A stretch of DNA of 57,354 bases, from assembly GCF_019459225.1 (NCBI RefSeq), contig NZ_JAIAZY010000028.1, positions 1-57,354 on the forward strand, read 5' to 3'. How positions within the stretch are numbered: position 1 is the stretch's first letter; each line of letters begins with the position of its first letter. The translations under genes were made by a program, and so were the position numbers. The stretch is from Bacillus sp. IITD106. GTDB taxonomy: Bacteria > Bacillota > Bacilli > Bacillales > Bacillaceae_C. Under the pieces are notes generated by a model. That model made no database searches, was not told the DNA's origin, and worked only from the letters and a program-made list of their open reading frames with translations. Positions 25,598 through 34,652 of this stretch are shown piece by piece.

Positions 25598-26545
25598 ATG
25601 ATGAATTATCGCAGGCTCGGAAGATCAGGTTTAAAAGTAAGTGAAATCAGTTTAGGCAGCTGGCTGACATACGGTAAATCAGTAGAAGATAATACAGCGG
25701 AAAAGACAATACATAAAGCGTATGAATTAGGCATTAACTTTTTTGACTCTGCAAACGTTTACGAGCAAGGACAAGGCGAAACTGTTATGGCAAAAGCATT
25801 GAAAGAGTTCCCTCGTGAATCATATGTAATCACGACGAAAGCTTTCTGGCCAATGGGCGAAGGTCCAAATGACAGAGGTTTATCACGTAAGCATGTGTTT
25901 GAGCAATTGCATAATAGCTTAAAGCGTATGGAATTAGATTACGTTGATATTTTTTATTGCCATCGTTATGATCCGGAAACTCCTGTGGATGAAACATTAC
26001 GTGTTATTGATGATTTAATTCGTCAAGGAAAGATTCTTTATGCGGGTGTCAGTGAATGGACTGCAGCGCAAATTGAAGAAGCGGTTGGAATTGCAGATAA
26101 ATATTTATTGGATAGAATTGTCGTAAACCAACCGCAATATAATATGTTGCATCGTTATATTGAAAAAGAAGTCATTCCTGTATCTAGTAAATACGGAATC
26201 TCTCAAGTTGTATTTTCTCCACTAGCGCAAGGGGTTTTAACTGGAAAATACTTAAGCGGTAATATTCCTCAAAACAGCCGTGCAGCAAATGACGATATTA
26301 ATATGTTCGTTAAAGGCTTTTTGAATGAAGATGTTCAAAAGAAAGTGGCCGAGTTAGATACATTGGCGAAGGAATTGGATACAACGTTGCCAGCATTGGC
26401 GATTGCTTGGGTTTTACGTCAGCCAAATGTAGCCAGTGCATTAGTTGGAGCAAGCCGTCCTGAGCAAATTGAAGCAAACGTAAAAGGGGCAAGCTTACAA
26501 TTATCAAGTGATGTTATTGATAAAATTGAAGAAATTCTAGCTTAA
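25598..26545 (+). CDS. Aldo/keto reductase, potassium-channel-beta-like
   Basis: 315 residues, a TIM-barrel NADPH-dependent reductase. Catalytic tetrad seen as Asp in FFDSANVY, Tyr in the same stretch, Lys in ITTKAFW and His in FYCHRYD; cofactor-binding end GASRPEQIEANV. Start at the ATG pair after GGAGAGGTC. It lies between the GH4 gene and two further sugar enzymes, so a carbohydrate aldehyde is a likely substrate. Confidence 0.88.
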   Translation: MMNYRRLGRSGLKVSEISLGSWLTYGKSVEDNTAEKTIHKAYELGINFFDSANVYEQGQGETVMAKALKEFPRESYVITTKAFWPMGEGPNDRGLSRKHVFEQLHNSLKRMELDYVDIFYCHRYDPETPVDETLRVIDDLIRQGKILYAGVSEWTAAQIEEAVGIADKYLLDRIVVNQPQYNMLHRYIEKEVIPVSSKYGISQVVFSPLAQGVLTGKYLSGNIPQNSRAANDDINMFVKGFLNEDVQKKVAELDTLAKELDTTLPALAIAWVLRQPNVASALVGASRPEQIEANVKGASLQLSSDVIDKIEEILA

Positions 26546-26566
26546 AGAGGATATTCAAAAATTGGA

Positions 26567-26661
26567 GGATGTTCCAAAGAATTTGGTTGGTTCTCTCCAC
26601 ACCATGTAAAAAGGATGGTGGGAGATGGTTTTTTTCCCACCTTTCTTTGGAACGTCCTTTT
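26567..26661 (+). terminator. Long structured terminator or RNA element
   Basis: GGATGTTCCAAAGAA (26567-26581) pairs with TTCTTTGGAACGTCC (26643-26657), one mismatch, and TTTT follows. Between the arms are further hairpins (CACCAT/ATGGTG and GGTGGGA/TCCCACC). It is more complex than a simple terminator but is placed where one is expected, after the reductase gene. Confidence 0.5.
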
Positions 26662-26690
26662 CTATATTACATTTAAGGGAGAGGTTAAAA

Positions 26691-27446
26691 GTGGAACATA
26701 AATTTGCTGCACAACTATACACTGTGCGTGATGAACTTGCAAGAGGAATTAAACCCGTGCTACAAGAATTGAAGCAAATGGGGTGGGCGGGGGTCCAGAT
26801 TTCCGCGCTTCCTGAAGGCCATGACCCTCATGAAATTTCTGCTATGTTAAAAGAAACCGGGTTAGGAACGGCTGGAATGCATATTTCACTAGATCGGCTG
26901 GAAAATGATCTAGAAAATGTCATTAAAGAAGCGGATCTATATGGTACGAAGGATATTGTTTGCCCATATCTCCCACAAGAGTACTGGAATCAAGAAGGTT
27001 ATATGAAAGTTAAAGCAAGCTTGAATGCCATTGCGAGAAAAGTTCCAGAATACCGAATCAGTTATCATAACCATGCTTTTGAATTTGAAACAGAAATCAA
27101 TGGGGTTTCTGCTCTTGAGTATATTTTAGAACCTTCAAACGATAATTTAATCTTAGCCGAGGTTGATGTGTATTGGGTGAAAAAAGGAGGACACGACCCG
27201 CTTTCCTTTATCCAGTCATACGCAAATAGAATGCCCATCATCCATTTGAAAGATATGACGAATGATGATGAAGAATTTTTTGCTGAAGTCGGCACGGGAA
27301 AAATTGATTTCGTTCCGATTTTACAATGGGGTGAAAAAGCCGGTGTCGAATGGTATGCGGTAGAACAAGATGTTTGCCCGGGGAACCCAATGGATAGCTT
27401 AAAAATCAGTCTAGATAATTTAATGAAATTAAAAGAAAGAGTATAA
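26691..27446 (+). CDS. Sugar phosphate isomerase/epimerase (TIM barrel)
   Basis: 251 residues from GTG 26691, 6 nt after GGGAGAGG; an open frame upstream to 26625 runs through the terminator-like hairpin and is not used. AP-endonuclease-2-like TIM barrel: AAQLYTVRDE at the N-terminus, metal-binding region YHNHAFEFE, AEVDVYWVKKGG, IIHLKDM and a C-terminal EQDVCPG. The family includes IolE/IolI and hexulose epimerases. It pairs with the following dehydrogenase. Confidence 0.85.
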   Translation: MEHKFAAQLYTVRDELARGIKPVLQELKQMGWAGVQISALPEGHDPHEISAMLKETGLGTAGMHISLDRLENDLENVIKEADLYGTKDIVCPYLPQEYWNQEGYMKVKASLNAIARKVPEYRISYHNHAFEFETEINGVSALEYILEPSNDNLILAEVDVYWVKKGGHDPLSFIQSYANRMPIIHLKDMTNDDEEFFAEVGTGKIDFVPILQWGEKAGVEWYAVEQDVCPGNPMDSLKISLDNLMKLKERV

Positions 27447-27460
27447 GTGGAGGTGTGTGT

Positions 27461-28624
27461 ATGGATCAAGTAAGAATCGGCATTATCGGAATGGGCAATA
27501 TGGGATCAGCTCATGCTAAAAATATTTTTGATGATCATGTAAAGGATGCGATATTAACAGCAATTTGTGATGAGAGACAAGATCGCATTCAATGGGCTGA
27601 GAACATGTTTGGAAATAAGGTTCAACGTTTTAATTCATACGATGATTTTTTTGCCAATGCTGATATAGATGGTGTGATCATAGCAACTCCACATTATGAT
27701 CATCCTTCCCTTGCCATTAAGGCTTTTAAGCGTGGACTGCATGTTTTGTCCGAAAAACCAGCTGGAGTATACACTAAAAATGTAAGAGAAATGAATGAGG
27801 CCGCGGTTGAAAGTGGGAAAGTATTCGGCATGATGTTCAATCAACGGACGAACCCGCTTTATCAAAAAGTAAGAGAACTCATTTCTTCAGGAGAGCTCGG
27901 TGAGATTAAACGGACGAATTGGATTATTACTGATTGGTACCGCTCTCAAAGCTATTACGACTCGGGCGGCTGGCGTGCGACTTGGGCAGGGGAAGGGGGC
28001 GGAGTCATGCTTAATCAATCTCCGCATCAGCTAGACCTCTGGCAGTGGACGACGGGCTTAATGCCGAAGCGTGTTCGCGCATTCAGCGGTTTTGGGAAAT
28101 ATCACGATATCGAAGTAGAAGACGATGTTACGGCTTATGTGGAATATGAAAATGGTGCTACTGGGGTGTTCATAACTTCAACTGGAGAAGCTCCTGGAAC
28201 GAATCGATTTGAAATTGTAGGCGACCGTGGAAAACTCGTTGTAGAAGATCATAAACTTATCTTTTTCCGCCTAAGACAATCAGAACGTGAATTTAATCGC
28301 ACATATAAAGGTGGCTTCGGTGAACCAGAATGTTGGAAAATTGACATTCCAATTCATGGAAAGGCTACTGAACACATAGGTATTATGAATAACTGGGTTG
28401 ATGCCATTTTAAATGGAGCAGAACTTCTTGCCCCTGGTGAGGAAGGCATTAAGAGTCTAGCAATCTCAAATGCTGTGTATTTATCAAGCTGGAAAGATGA
28501 TTGGGTAGAAATGCCAATAGATGAAGACCTTTATTATGAAAAACTTCAAAAAAAAATTGAGCAGTCCACTTTTAAGAAAGAAGTGAATAAGGACATTACT
28601 TTAAATGTAAGTAGCACCCATTAA
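27461..28624 (+). CDS. Gfo/Idh/MocA-family oxidoreductase
   Basis: 387 residues from ATG 27461 (GGAGGT upstream). Rossmann motif GIIGMGNMGSAHAK, IIATPHYDHP, and the EKPAG motif (LSEKPAGVY), then a C-terminal alpha/beta domain with GGGVMLNQSPHQLDLW. NAD(P)-dependent sugar or inositol-type dehydrogenase. It lies 14 bp after the isomerase gene; together they probably oxidise and isomerise an unusual sugar released by the GH4 enzyme. Confidence 0.9.
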   Translation: MDQVRIGIIGMGNMGSAHAKNIFDDHVKDAILTAICDERQDRIQWAENMFGNKVQRFNSYDDFFANADIDGVIIATPHYDHPSLAIKAFKRGLHVLSEKPAGVYTKNVREMNEAAVESGKVFGMMFNQRTNPLYQKVRELISSGELGEIKRTNWIITDWYRSQSYYDSGGWRATWAGEGGGVMLNQSPHQLDLWQWTTGLMPKRVRAFSGFGKYHDIEVEDDVTAYVEYENGATGVFITSTGEAPGTNRFEIVGDRGKLVVEDHKLIFFRLRQSEREFNRTYKGGFGEPECWKIDIPIHGKATEHIGIMNNWVDAILNGAELLAPGEEGIKSLAISNAVYLSSWKDDWVEMPIDEDLYYEKLQKKIEQSTFKKEVNKDITLNVSSTH

Positions 28625-28639
28625 TGATATGATAAGGAT

Positions 28640-28673
28640 AATCCGGAAGAGATGAACTGTCTCTCCGGATTTT
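28640..28673 (+). terminator. Terminator after the Gfo/Idh gene
   Basis: AATCCGGA pairs with TCCGGATT with an inner AGAGA/TCTCT extension, followed by TTTT. Confidence 0.8.
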
Positions 28674-28705
28674 AATAGTGATAGGTGAAAGGGGAGCTGT
28701 TTTGA

Positions 28706-30058
28706 TTGAGGCAACAAAATTTTACAACCGGAAGTATATGGAGGCAGCTCGTAACGTTTTCAGCCCCAATCATAGTAACAAATCTTTTGCAAATCTCCTA
28801 TCAATTTATCGATAGTTTATGGGTGGGTAATTTACTAGGTGCTGATGCCCTCGGAGCTGTTGCGGTATCAAGCACTGTTATTTTTACCGTTTTATCTTTT
28901 ATTATCGGAATCAATAATGCTACTTTAACGATATTGTCTCAACTAAAAGGGAAGGAAGATCCAGAAGGTCTACGAAGCTATGTAAATGCTTTTACCGTCA
29001 TACTTGGGACGATGGCGATTATTCTTGGAGTGGTGGGATTTGTTTTTACGGAAAACATTTTGAAGATACTTGGGACGCCTGATGCCATGATGGCAGAGGC
29101 ATCGAGCTATTTAAAAATTAACTTTTTAGGTATTCTTTTTTTATTTGGCTATAATTTTATCGCTACCGTATTTCGGGCATTGGGCAATAGTAAAACACCA
29201 TTACGTTTTGTCATGATTGCCGTTGTTTTAAATGCGGTTTTAGATCCATTATTTATATATGTGTTTAATTGGGGGATTGAAGGAGCGGCGTATGCAACGA
29301 TTTTCGCTCAAGGATTTGCCTTTATATACGGTTTGTTCATTAGCCTACACTATAAACTCATTCCGTTTTCTATCCCTTCCATCCCCAGAAAAAAAGAAGT
29401 ATCTCTCATACTAGGACAAGGAATTCCATCAGGCTTGCAAATGATGGTCATTTCTGCAGGTTCAGCCGCCATTATGAGTGTCGTCACAGGTTTTGGCAGC
29501 GGAACGGTAGCCGGATTTGGTGCAGCCCAACGACTCGAGAGCATCATTATGCTACCTGCTTCTGCACTTGGAACAGCTGTGAACAGTATGGCTGGACAAA
29601 ACATTGCCGCGGGGAAATGGGACCGGGTCCATAAGATTACGTTATACGCGACCTTGTTAAACCTTGGTGCAATGCTCGTCGCTTCTACGGCCATCTTCTT
29701 TCTAGCTAGTCTTGGAATTCAATTATTTATTTCAGAAGCTGAAGCCGTAAATTTCGGAACCGATTATATTAAACTAGTTGCTTTTTTCTTCCCGTTTTTG
29801 GGTTTTAATTTCGTATGGAACGGGGTAGTGAGAGCGTCGGGTGCGGCTGTTCAGGTGCTGGTGTTGAATATTATTTCTTTTTGGCTTTTGCGCTATCCAT
29901 TAACCTATTTGTTTTCGGATATTTTCGGTCAAAAAGGAATCGCACTTGGAATGGGAGTCAGCTTTTTTATAAGTAGTTTCTTTGCCTTTGGTTATTATCA
30001 GTTTGGAAAGTGGCGGAAGAAGGATTTATTTGAAGATAGAGAAAAAGCAAATTCGTGA
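28706..30058 (+). CDS. MATE-family efflux transporter
   Basis: 450 residues, 12 predicted helices in two MatE halves: GSIWRQLVTFSAPIIVTNLLQ...DSLWVGNLLGADALGAV in the first and GIPSGLQMMVISAGSAAIM...GFGAAQRLESI in the second. Cation-coupled drug or metabolite export. TTG start after GGGGAGC. VanZ follows after one base. Confidence 0.9.
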   Translation: MRQQNFTTGSIWRQLVTFSAPIIVTNLLQISYQFIDSLWVGNLLGADALGAVAVSSTVIFTVLSFIIGINNATLTILSQLKGKEDPEGLRSYVNAFTVILGTMAIILGVVGFVFTENILKILGTPDAMMAEASSYLKINFLGILFLFGYNFIATVFRALGNSKTPLRFVMIAVVLNAVLDPLFIYVFNWGIEGAAYATIFAQGFAFIYGLFISLHYKLIPFSIPSIPRKKEVSLILGQGIPSGLQMMVISAGSAAIMSVVTGFGSGTVAGFGAAQRLESIIMLPASALGTAVNSMAGQNIAAGKWDRVHKITLYATLLNLGAMLVASTAIFFLASLGIQLFISEAEAVNFGTDYIKLVAFFFPFLGFNFVWNGVVRASGAAVQVLVLNIISFWLLRYPLTYLFSDIFGQKGIALGMGVSFFISSFFAFGYYQFGKWRKKDLFEDREKANS

Positions 30059-30059
30059 A

Positions 30060-30674
30060 ATGAGTGAATCACATATGAGTCTTATAAAAATGTACATTAT
30101 AAACATGCTAGGATATATGATTGTCGCGCTGCCGTTTTATATGATCGGTAGAGCGATTTATTTAAAAAGGAAGAAAAAGCGAGTAAAACCGTTTCGCGAA
30201 CTTACTCTTGCCCTATTCGTTTTATACATCATTGGGCTAGCTTCGCAAACCATTATTCCCAGATGGGATGCTGGAATCCTGAGTGATACGGGAAAATTTT
30301 ATTTTGACATTTATTTATTCAATAATGCTGCTCATGTGAATCTGATACCCTTTCACACTATCAGTCAATATTTTTTCACAACGAATGCTAATGTTGATAA
30401 TTGGGGCGGCGTATCGCTAGTGAATATCGCTGGAAATATGTTTGTGTTTTCGCCAATTGGAATTTTTGTCCCCATCCTTTGGGGTAGGTTTCGATCTCTT
30501 CCAAAAATCTTACTACTTGGAATAGGTGTGACTTGTTTTATTGAATTCGTACAATTATTCATTGGGCGCAGCACGGATATTGATGATATGATTTTAAATA
30601 CAATTGGCGTCGTCATAGGATATGGTGTTTACGCTTTGTTCAAAATTCCTTTCTATAAAGTAGCATTTCGTTAA
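30060..30674 (+). CDS. VanZ-family membrane protein
   Basis: 204 residues from ATG 30060, directly after the MATE stop. Four to five helices and the VanZ signature: VNLIPFHTI, NIAGNMFVFSPIGIFVPIL and IEFVQLFIGRSTDIDDMILN. VanZ confers low-level teicoplanin resistance in enterococci; in bacilli the role is not settled. A longer open frame into the MATE gene has no ribosome site; ATG 30075 is an alternative. Confidence 0.82.
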   Translation: MSESHMSLIKMYIINMLGYMIVALPFYMIGRAIYLKRKKKRVKPFRELTLALFVLYIIGLASQTIIPRWDAGILSDTGKFYFDIYLFNNAAHVNLIPFHTISQYFFTTNANVDNWGGVSLVNIAGNMFVFSPIGIFVPILWGRFRSLPKILLLGIGVTCFIEFVQLFIGRSTDIDDMILNTIGVVIGYGVYALFKIPFYKVAFR

Positions 30675-30701
30675 ACATTGTTTATTTCTCTTTAAACGAT
30701 C

Positions 30702-30734
30702 GTTCATAATTTGTTAATAACTCCTGGCTATGAT
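30702..30734 (+). promoter_or_regulatory. Direct-repeat activator site and -10 of htrA
   Basis: GTTCAT-AATTT-GTTAAT (30702-30718) is a direct repeat with 11-bp spacing; TATGAT (30729) is the -10 and no good -35 exists. The same element at the same distance precedes prsA (36105-36137). The layout is typical of OmpR/PhoP-family activators. Confidence 0.6.
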
Positions 30735-30769
30735 GAAAACAAGTAATCATTCGTTAGGAGGAAAGAGCG

Positions 30770-31999
30770 ATGACAGAAATGAACAATAATCAAAATGAAG
30801 AAATTACAAAAATGGAGGAAAGAGCAAAACCTTATCGAACATCGAAAAAAACAGGATTAAAGAGGTTTTTTTCAACTATAGGTGCAGGCGTAGTCGGTTC
30901 AGTTTTAACACTGACTGCTGTAACGTATACACCGTTATTAAAAGATGCTAATACCTCGGATAATAATGATGTTCAAGCATCTTCTGTGCAAACAGGAAAT
31001 AGCAATTCCTATTCAGTAAACAATGTATCAACTAGTACGAAATCACTTGCTGATATGGTGGAAAGTACTTCAAAAGCCATCGTCGGAGTGGTTAATTTTC
31101 AAAATAAACGCAGTCAGTTTTCTCCGATAGAAGAAAGTGCTGAAGTAGGGTCCGGCTCTGGTGTTATTTTTAAAAAGGATGGAAATCAAGCTTATATTGT
31201 TACAAATAACCATGTAATCGAAGGCGCTCAAAAAATTGAAGTGTCTTTCTATAATGGTGAAAAAACGAAAGCTGAATTAATTGGCGCGGATGCGTTGACT
31301 GATCTCGCAGTTTTAAAGGTGGATGGCAAATATGCTGACACTGTGTTAAAGTTCGGAAATTCTGATGCATTACGTGCTGGTGATCAAGTAGTGGCGATTG
31401 GTAATCCACTCGGCCTTGATTTTTCACGAACTGTTACACAAGGGATTGTCAGTGCCGTTAACAGAACAGTAAATGTTACTACTTCTGCTGGTGAATGGGA
31501 TTTAAATGCAATCCAAACAGATGCAGCCATTAACCCAGGAAACAGCGGTGGAGCGCTTATTAATTCCAACGGTGAACTTGTAGGGATTAATAGCTTGAAA
31601 ATTTCCGAGAGTGGAGTGGAAGGACTCGGTTTTGCCATTCCGATCAATGATGCTATCCCTATTATCGATGAAATCATTAAAAACGGAAAAATTGAACGCC
31701 CATACATGGGAGTGAGCTTAGCAGACCTTGATCAAATTCCACCTCAATATTTGCGTGGTGTGCCTTTAACTGTTGAAGATGGCGTGATGGTTGCTTCAAT
31801 TGAACCGAATTCTGCAGCTGAAAAGGCAGGACTTGAAGTAAAAGATGTCATTGTTTCTGTTAATAAAGAAAAAGTTAAAAATTCTGGAGAGTTGCGTAGA
31901 TATTTATATACAAAGCTAAAAGTTGGAGATAAAATTTCTTTAGAAGTGTATCGAGATGGAAAATTAAAAACGATTGATATTACCCTTGCAAGTAAATAG
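30770..31999 (+). CDS. htrA: HtrA-type membrane-anchored serine protease
   Basis: 409 residues: cytoplasmic N-terminus, one membrane helix (about 36-57), a Ser/Asn-rich linker, a trypsin-like protease with His148 (TNNHV), Asp178 (TDLAVL) and Ser259 (GNSGGAL), and one C-terminal PDZ domain (from about 315). Degrades or refolds misfolded secreted proteins at the membrane surface. Three paralogues exist in B. subtilis (HtrA, HtrB, HtrC) and which one this is cannot be decided. ATG after TAGGAGGAAAG; terminator follows. Regulation is probably shared with prsA. Confidence 0.88.
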   Translation: MTEMNNNQNEEITKMEERAKPYRTSKKTGLKRFFSTIGAGVVGSVLTLTAVTYTPLLKDANTSDNNDVQASSVQTGNSNSYSVNNVSTSTKSLADMVESTSKAIVGVVNFQNKRSQFSPIEESAEVGSGSGVIFKKDGNQAYIVTNNHVIEGAQKIEVSFYNGEKTKAELIGADALTDLAVLKVDGKYADTVLKFGNSDALRAGDQVVAIGNPLGLDFSRTVTQGIVSAVNRTVNVTTSAGEWDLNAIQTDAAINPGNSGGALINSNGELVGINSLKISESGVEGLGFAIPINDAIPIIDEIIKNGKIERPYMGVSLADLDQIPPQYLRGVPLTVEDGVMVASIEPNSAAEKAGLEVKDVIVSVNKEKVKNSGELRRYLYTKLKVGDKISLEVYRDGKLKTIDITLASK

Positions 32000-32015
32000 C
32001 TTGGAAAAAGAAAAA

Positions 32016-32040
32016 GCGCAAGTGAAATCACTTGCGTTTC
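32016..32040 (+). terminator. Terminator after htrA
   Basis: CGCAAGTGA pairs with TCACTTGCG across a two-base loop, followed by TTTC. Confidence 0.75.
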
Positions 32041-32203
32041 CTGTTTTTTGTCAAAGCATTTAACGGCTTTGGCGCAGAAGTCTCCTTCCTCAATACCTGA
32101 GGTTTAGGTGGGAGATGAATGCTTGCACTTTATTATTCCAACCTTGAAATATTTACTCTTTATGCTATGATGTGGGGAGGAACGTATGTTTGGAGGTGTA
32201 GGA

Positions 32204-33391
32204 ATGATACGCTGTATGAAAACCTCGTTTCGAGCTCATCCAGAGACCATCAATCGTTTGTTTGAATGCAATCGTGTTTCGGCTGAAGTGTGGAATCACT
32301 GCCTAGAACTAGCCAAAGACACTCATACGAAAACCGGCAAATGGATTACAAGAAGTGAGCTCCAGAAAGCAACCAAGAGGAAGTATCCCATTCATTCCCA
32401 GTCTGTACAGGCGGTTTGCCATACATACGTGTTTGCACGTGATGCGGCAAAAAAAGCAAGGAAAAAAGGACATCCGACCAAATATCCATATAAACACAAG
32501 AAACATTTCAACACCAAATGGGCAAATAACGGCTTCACGGTGCATGAGAATGGGAAAATCGAGTTAAAGATGGGAGATTTTGAAGGCAAAAGACAGAAGC
32601 CCTTAACGATCTGGATCAAGGAATTGCCAAAAGGGAACATCAAAGAAATTGAATTGGTGTTTGACAGGAAATTGATGATTTCCATTGCGTACGATGATGG
32701 AAAAGAAGTAAAAGAAAACAAATCCACAAATCGCTCAGCCATTGACGTGGGAGAAATCCATACAATTGCGGCGGTGGCGGAGAATGGTGAGAACATCATC
32801 ATTACCGGCAGGAAAATGCGTTCCCTTCACCGTCTGCGCAACAAAAAACTTGCAGAACTTCAGCGAAAGATGAGTCGGTGCAAGAAAGGATCGAAGCAAT
32901 GGAGAAAGTACCAACGTGCCAAAATGTACGTCCTATCGAAAAGCGACAAACAATTAAAAGATGCAGTCCATAAGACGACGAAGCAGTTTGTGGAATGGTG
33001 TTTGACGAATGAGGTAAAAGAAGTGGCTTTTGGCGATGTGGACGGTGTTCAACGAAACACATCTCGTCGAAAAAAGAAAAGGGTTCGAAACAGAATGACG
33101 AACCAAAAGTTATCGAATTGGTCCTTCGGGAAAGTGTACAAGTATCTGGCTTACAAATTGGAAGCAGAAGGTATTCAGATAGCAAAACAAGATGAACATC
33201 ATACCACGCAACAATGTCCTTGTTGCAAGAAGAAACGAAAAGTGACTTCTAGAATCTATACTTGTTCATGCGGATACAGCCAACATTGAGACATTCATGG
33301 AGCCGCGAATTTCTTCGCCAAAACCTTTTATGGCGAAATCAGGGAACTTGATTTTACCCTGAACCATACAAAGTATCTACGGATCGCCTAA
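32204..33391 (+). pseudogene. tnpB: TnpB RNA-guided nuclease interrupted by a stop codon
   Basis: Translation from ATG 32204 (TGGAGGTG upstream) gives 361 residues of TnpB: RuvC-I SAIDVGEIHT (Asp181), VAFGDVDG at the RuvC-II position, and zinc ribbon QQCPCC...CSCG. It ends at TGA 33287-33289 right after GYSQH. Read past that stop, the frame continues DIHGAANFFAK and on to TAA 33389-33391, which is the expected RuvC-III end. One C-to-T change (CGA to TGA) explains it. The truncated product lacks the last catalytic Asp and 33 C-terminal residues. Confidence 0.85.
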
Positions 33392-33590
33392 GGCAGGAAG
33401 TAGTAGATGGTCTGTTCCGACCCAGTCAATGAAATGACTGTTGCCAAATCTAGTTGATAGGAAACATTCCTGTGACTTGTCACAAAAGGAATGGGCAACC
33501 CTCATGCCTTGTTGGAGTTCTCTTATCAATATGTTTGGAAACCCCCACTTCAAAAACAGCACGTTTTAAGTGGAGGGAGGTTCATAATTA
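33392..33590 (+). ncRNA. Candidate omega RNA / right-end RNA of the TnpB element
   Basis: The 200 bp between the tnpB frame and the right end are noncoding and contain several stems (for example ATTCCTGTGAC/GTCACAAAAGGAAT and the terminal CCCCCACTT/AAGTGGAGGG). In this family the guide scaffold RNA is made from the 3' end of tnpB plus this region. Boundaries and activity are inferred. Confidence 0.4.
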
Positions 33591-33841
33591 CTCCGAAGTT
33601 CTGAAGAAAGATTATCCACTTTTGATTCAATTCTTTTTTGACCATCTTTTAAAATTAATACGTCTTGTTTTAAAACAGAAACATCGTCTTTTAAAACTGT
33701 TACATCTTGTTTTAAAACAGTAACGTCCTGTTTTAAAACGGAAAAGTCTTCTTTTAAATCCGAAACATCTTGTTTTATATCTGTAATATCTGTTTTTAAG
33801 TCTTTAATCTCGTTTAGAATTAGTTTTAAGGTTTCTTCCAT
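33566..33841 (-). pseudogene. Coiled-coil protein, C-terminus replaced by the IS element
   Basis: About 91 residues from ATG 33841 (GGAG nine nt upstream). Almost the whole protein is heptad repeat (VLKQDVT-type units, residues 18-70), a trimer- or tetramer-like coiled coil. The last residues (YEPPST and stop) are encoded by the right end of the TnpB element, so the native C-terminus has been lost. The native function is unknown; similar short coiled-coil proteins are common in Bacillus. The 21-bp period in the DNA here is coding heptads. Confidence 0.6.
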
Positions 33842-33950
33842 CCCATTCAACTCCATTCTATATTAAATATAGTATACCATATAGAAGTTTTTTTGTTCTT
33901 GCTTAAAAGTAGATTTCGCTTTAAGTTAAAAGAAAGGTGGTGCAACCCGA

Positions 33951-34652
33951 ATGAAAATATTAGTGATTGAAGACAATGAAAGTGTCGCATCGATGATTGA
34001 ATTGTTTTTTGCAAAAGAAAACATAGATGGCGTATTTGTGACGGATGGTCTTGAAGGCTATCAGAGGGCTATAAAAGAGGAGTGGGATTGCTTAATCATC
34101 GATTGGATGCTGCCAAATATGGATGGCGTCACAATTTGCCGCAAAATTAGACAGGAAAATAAGTCAGTCCCGATAATTATGCTGACCGCAAAAGACAGTG
34201 AATCGGATCAAGTACTTGGTCTTGAAATGGGAGCGGATGATTATGTAACAAAACCGTTTAGTCCATTGGCACTCATGGCAAGAATTAAGGCAGTGACAAG
34301 AAGATATCATCCAATGAAGAATCAGAAAATGGAAACGGATATCATTGAAACTACACACTTTAAGATTAATAAAAATACGAGGGAAGTGCTTCTTGATGGT
34401 ACTCCAATTACGAATTTGACACCGAAGGAGTTTGATCTGCTTTTTCATTTCGTTCAGCATCCACGGCAGGTTTTTTCTCGTGAGCAGCTGCTTGAAAAAG
34501 TATGGGGATATCAATTTTATGGTGATGATCGTACAGTAGATGTTCATATTAAGCGTTTGCGCAACAAAATTGATAATGAGGATCAATCGTTTTTTCAAAC
34601 AGTTTGGGGTGTAGGCTACAAATTTGAAGAAGGAAGTAAAGCTCAAACATGA
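33951..34652 (+). CDS. OmpR-family response regulator
   Basis: 233 residues: receiver with Asp51 (LIIDWMLP), Lys101 (VTKPFSP), and a C-terminal winged helix (NLTPKEFDLLFHFVQHP...VGYKFEEG). The stop overlaps the kinase start by 4 bp. It is not a close CssR look-alike, but it lies next to prsA, whose promoter shares a direct repeat with htrA, so it is a good candidate for the secretion-stress regulator here. Confidence 0.85.
   Translation: MKILVIEDNESVASMIELFFAKENIDGVFVTDGLEGYQRAIKEEWDCLIIDWMLPNMDGVTICRKIRQENKSVPIIMLTAKDSESDQVLGLEMGADDYVTKPFSPLALMARIKAVTRRYHPMKNQKMETDIIETTHFKINKNTREVLLDGTPITNLTPKEFDLLFHFVQHPRQVFSREQLLEKVWGYQFYGDDRTVDVHIKRLRNKIDNEDQSFFQTVWGVGYKFEEGSKAQT

Larger units (their letters stand above)
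32060..33590 (+). mobile_element. IS200/IS605-type TnpB-only element
   Basis: Left end near 32060 has a subterminal hairpin (CCTCA-ATACC-TGAGG at 32090-32104) after AGAAGTCTCC. The right end has CCCCCACTT pairing with AAGTGGAGGG and closes with GGGAGGTTCA near 33588. There is no TnpA transposase, so it can only move in trans. Exact ends are estimated from the hairpins; IS605 insertions leave no target duplication. The right end runs into the 3' part of the coiled-coil gene. Confidence 0.75.

Noticed and set aside
33454-33723. Plus-strand frame across the IS right end
   Set aside because: Antisense shadow of the heptad-repeat coiled-coil gene and the IS hairpin.
33621-33830. 21-bp periodicity near the IS element as a third NERD-type array
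   Set aside because: This periodicity is explained by coding heptads of the coiled-coil protein, and no NERD gene is adjacent.
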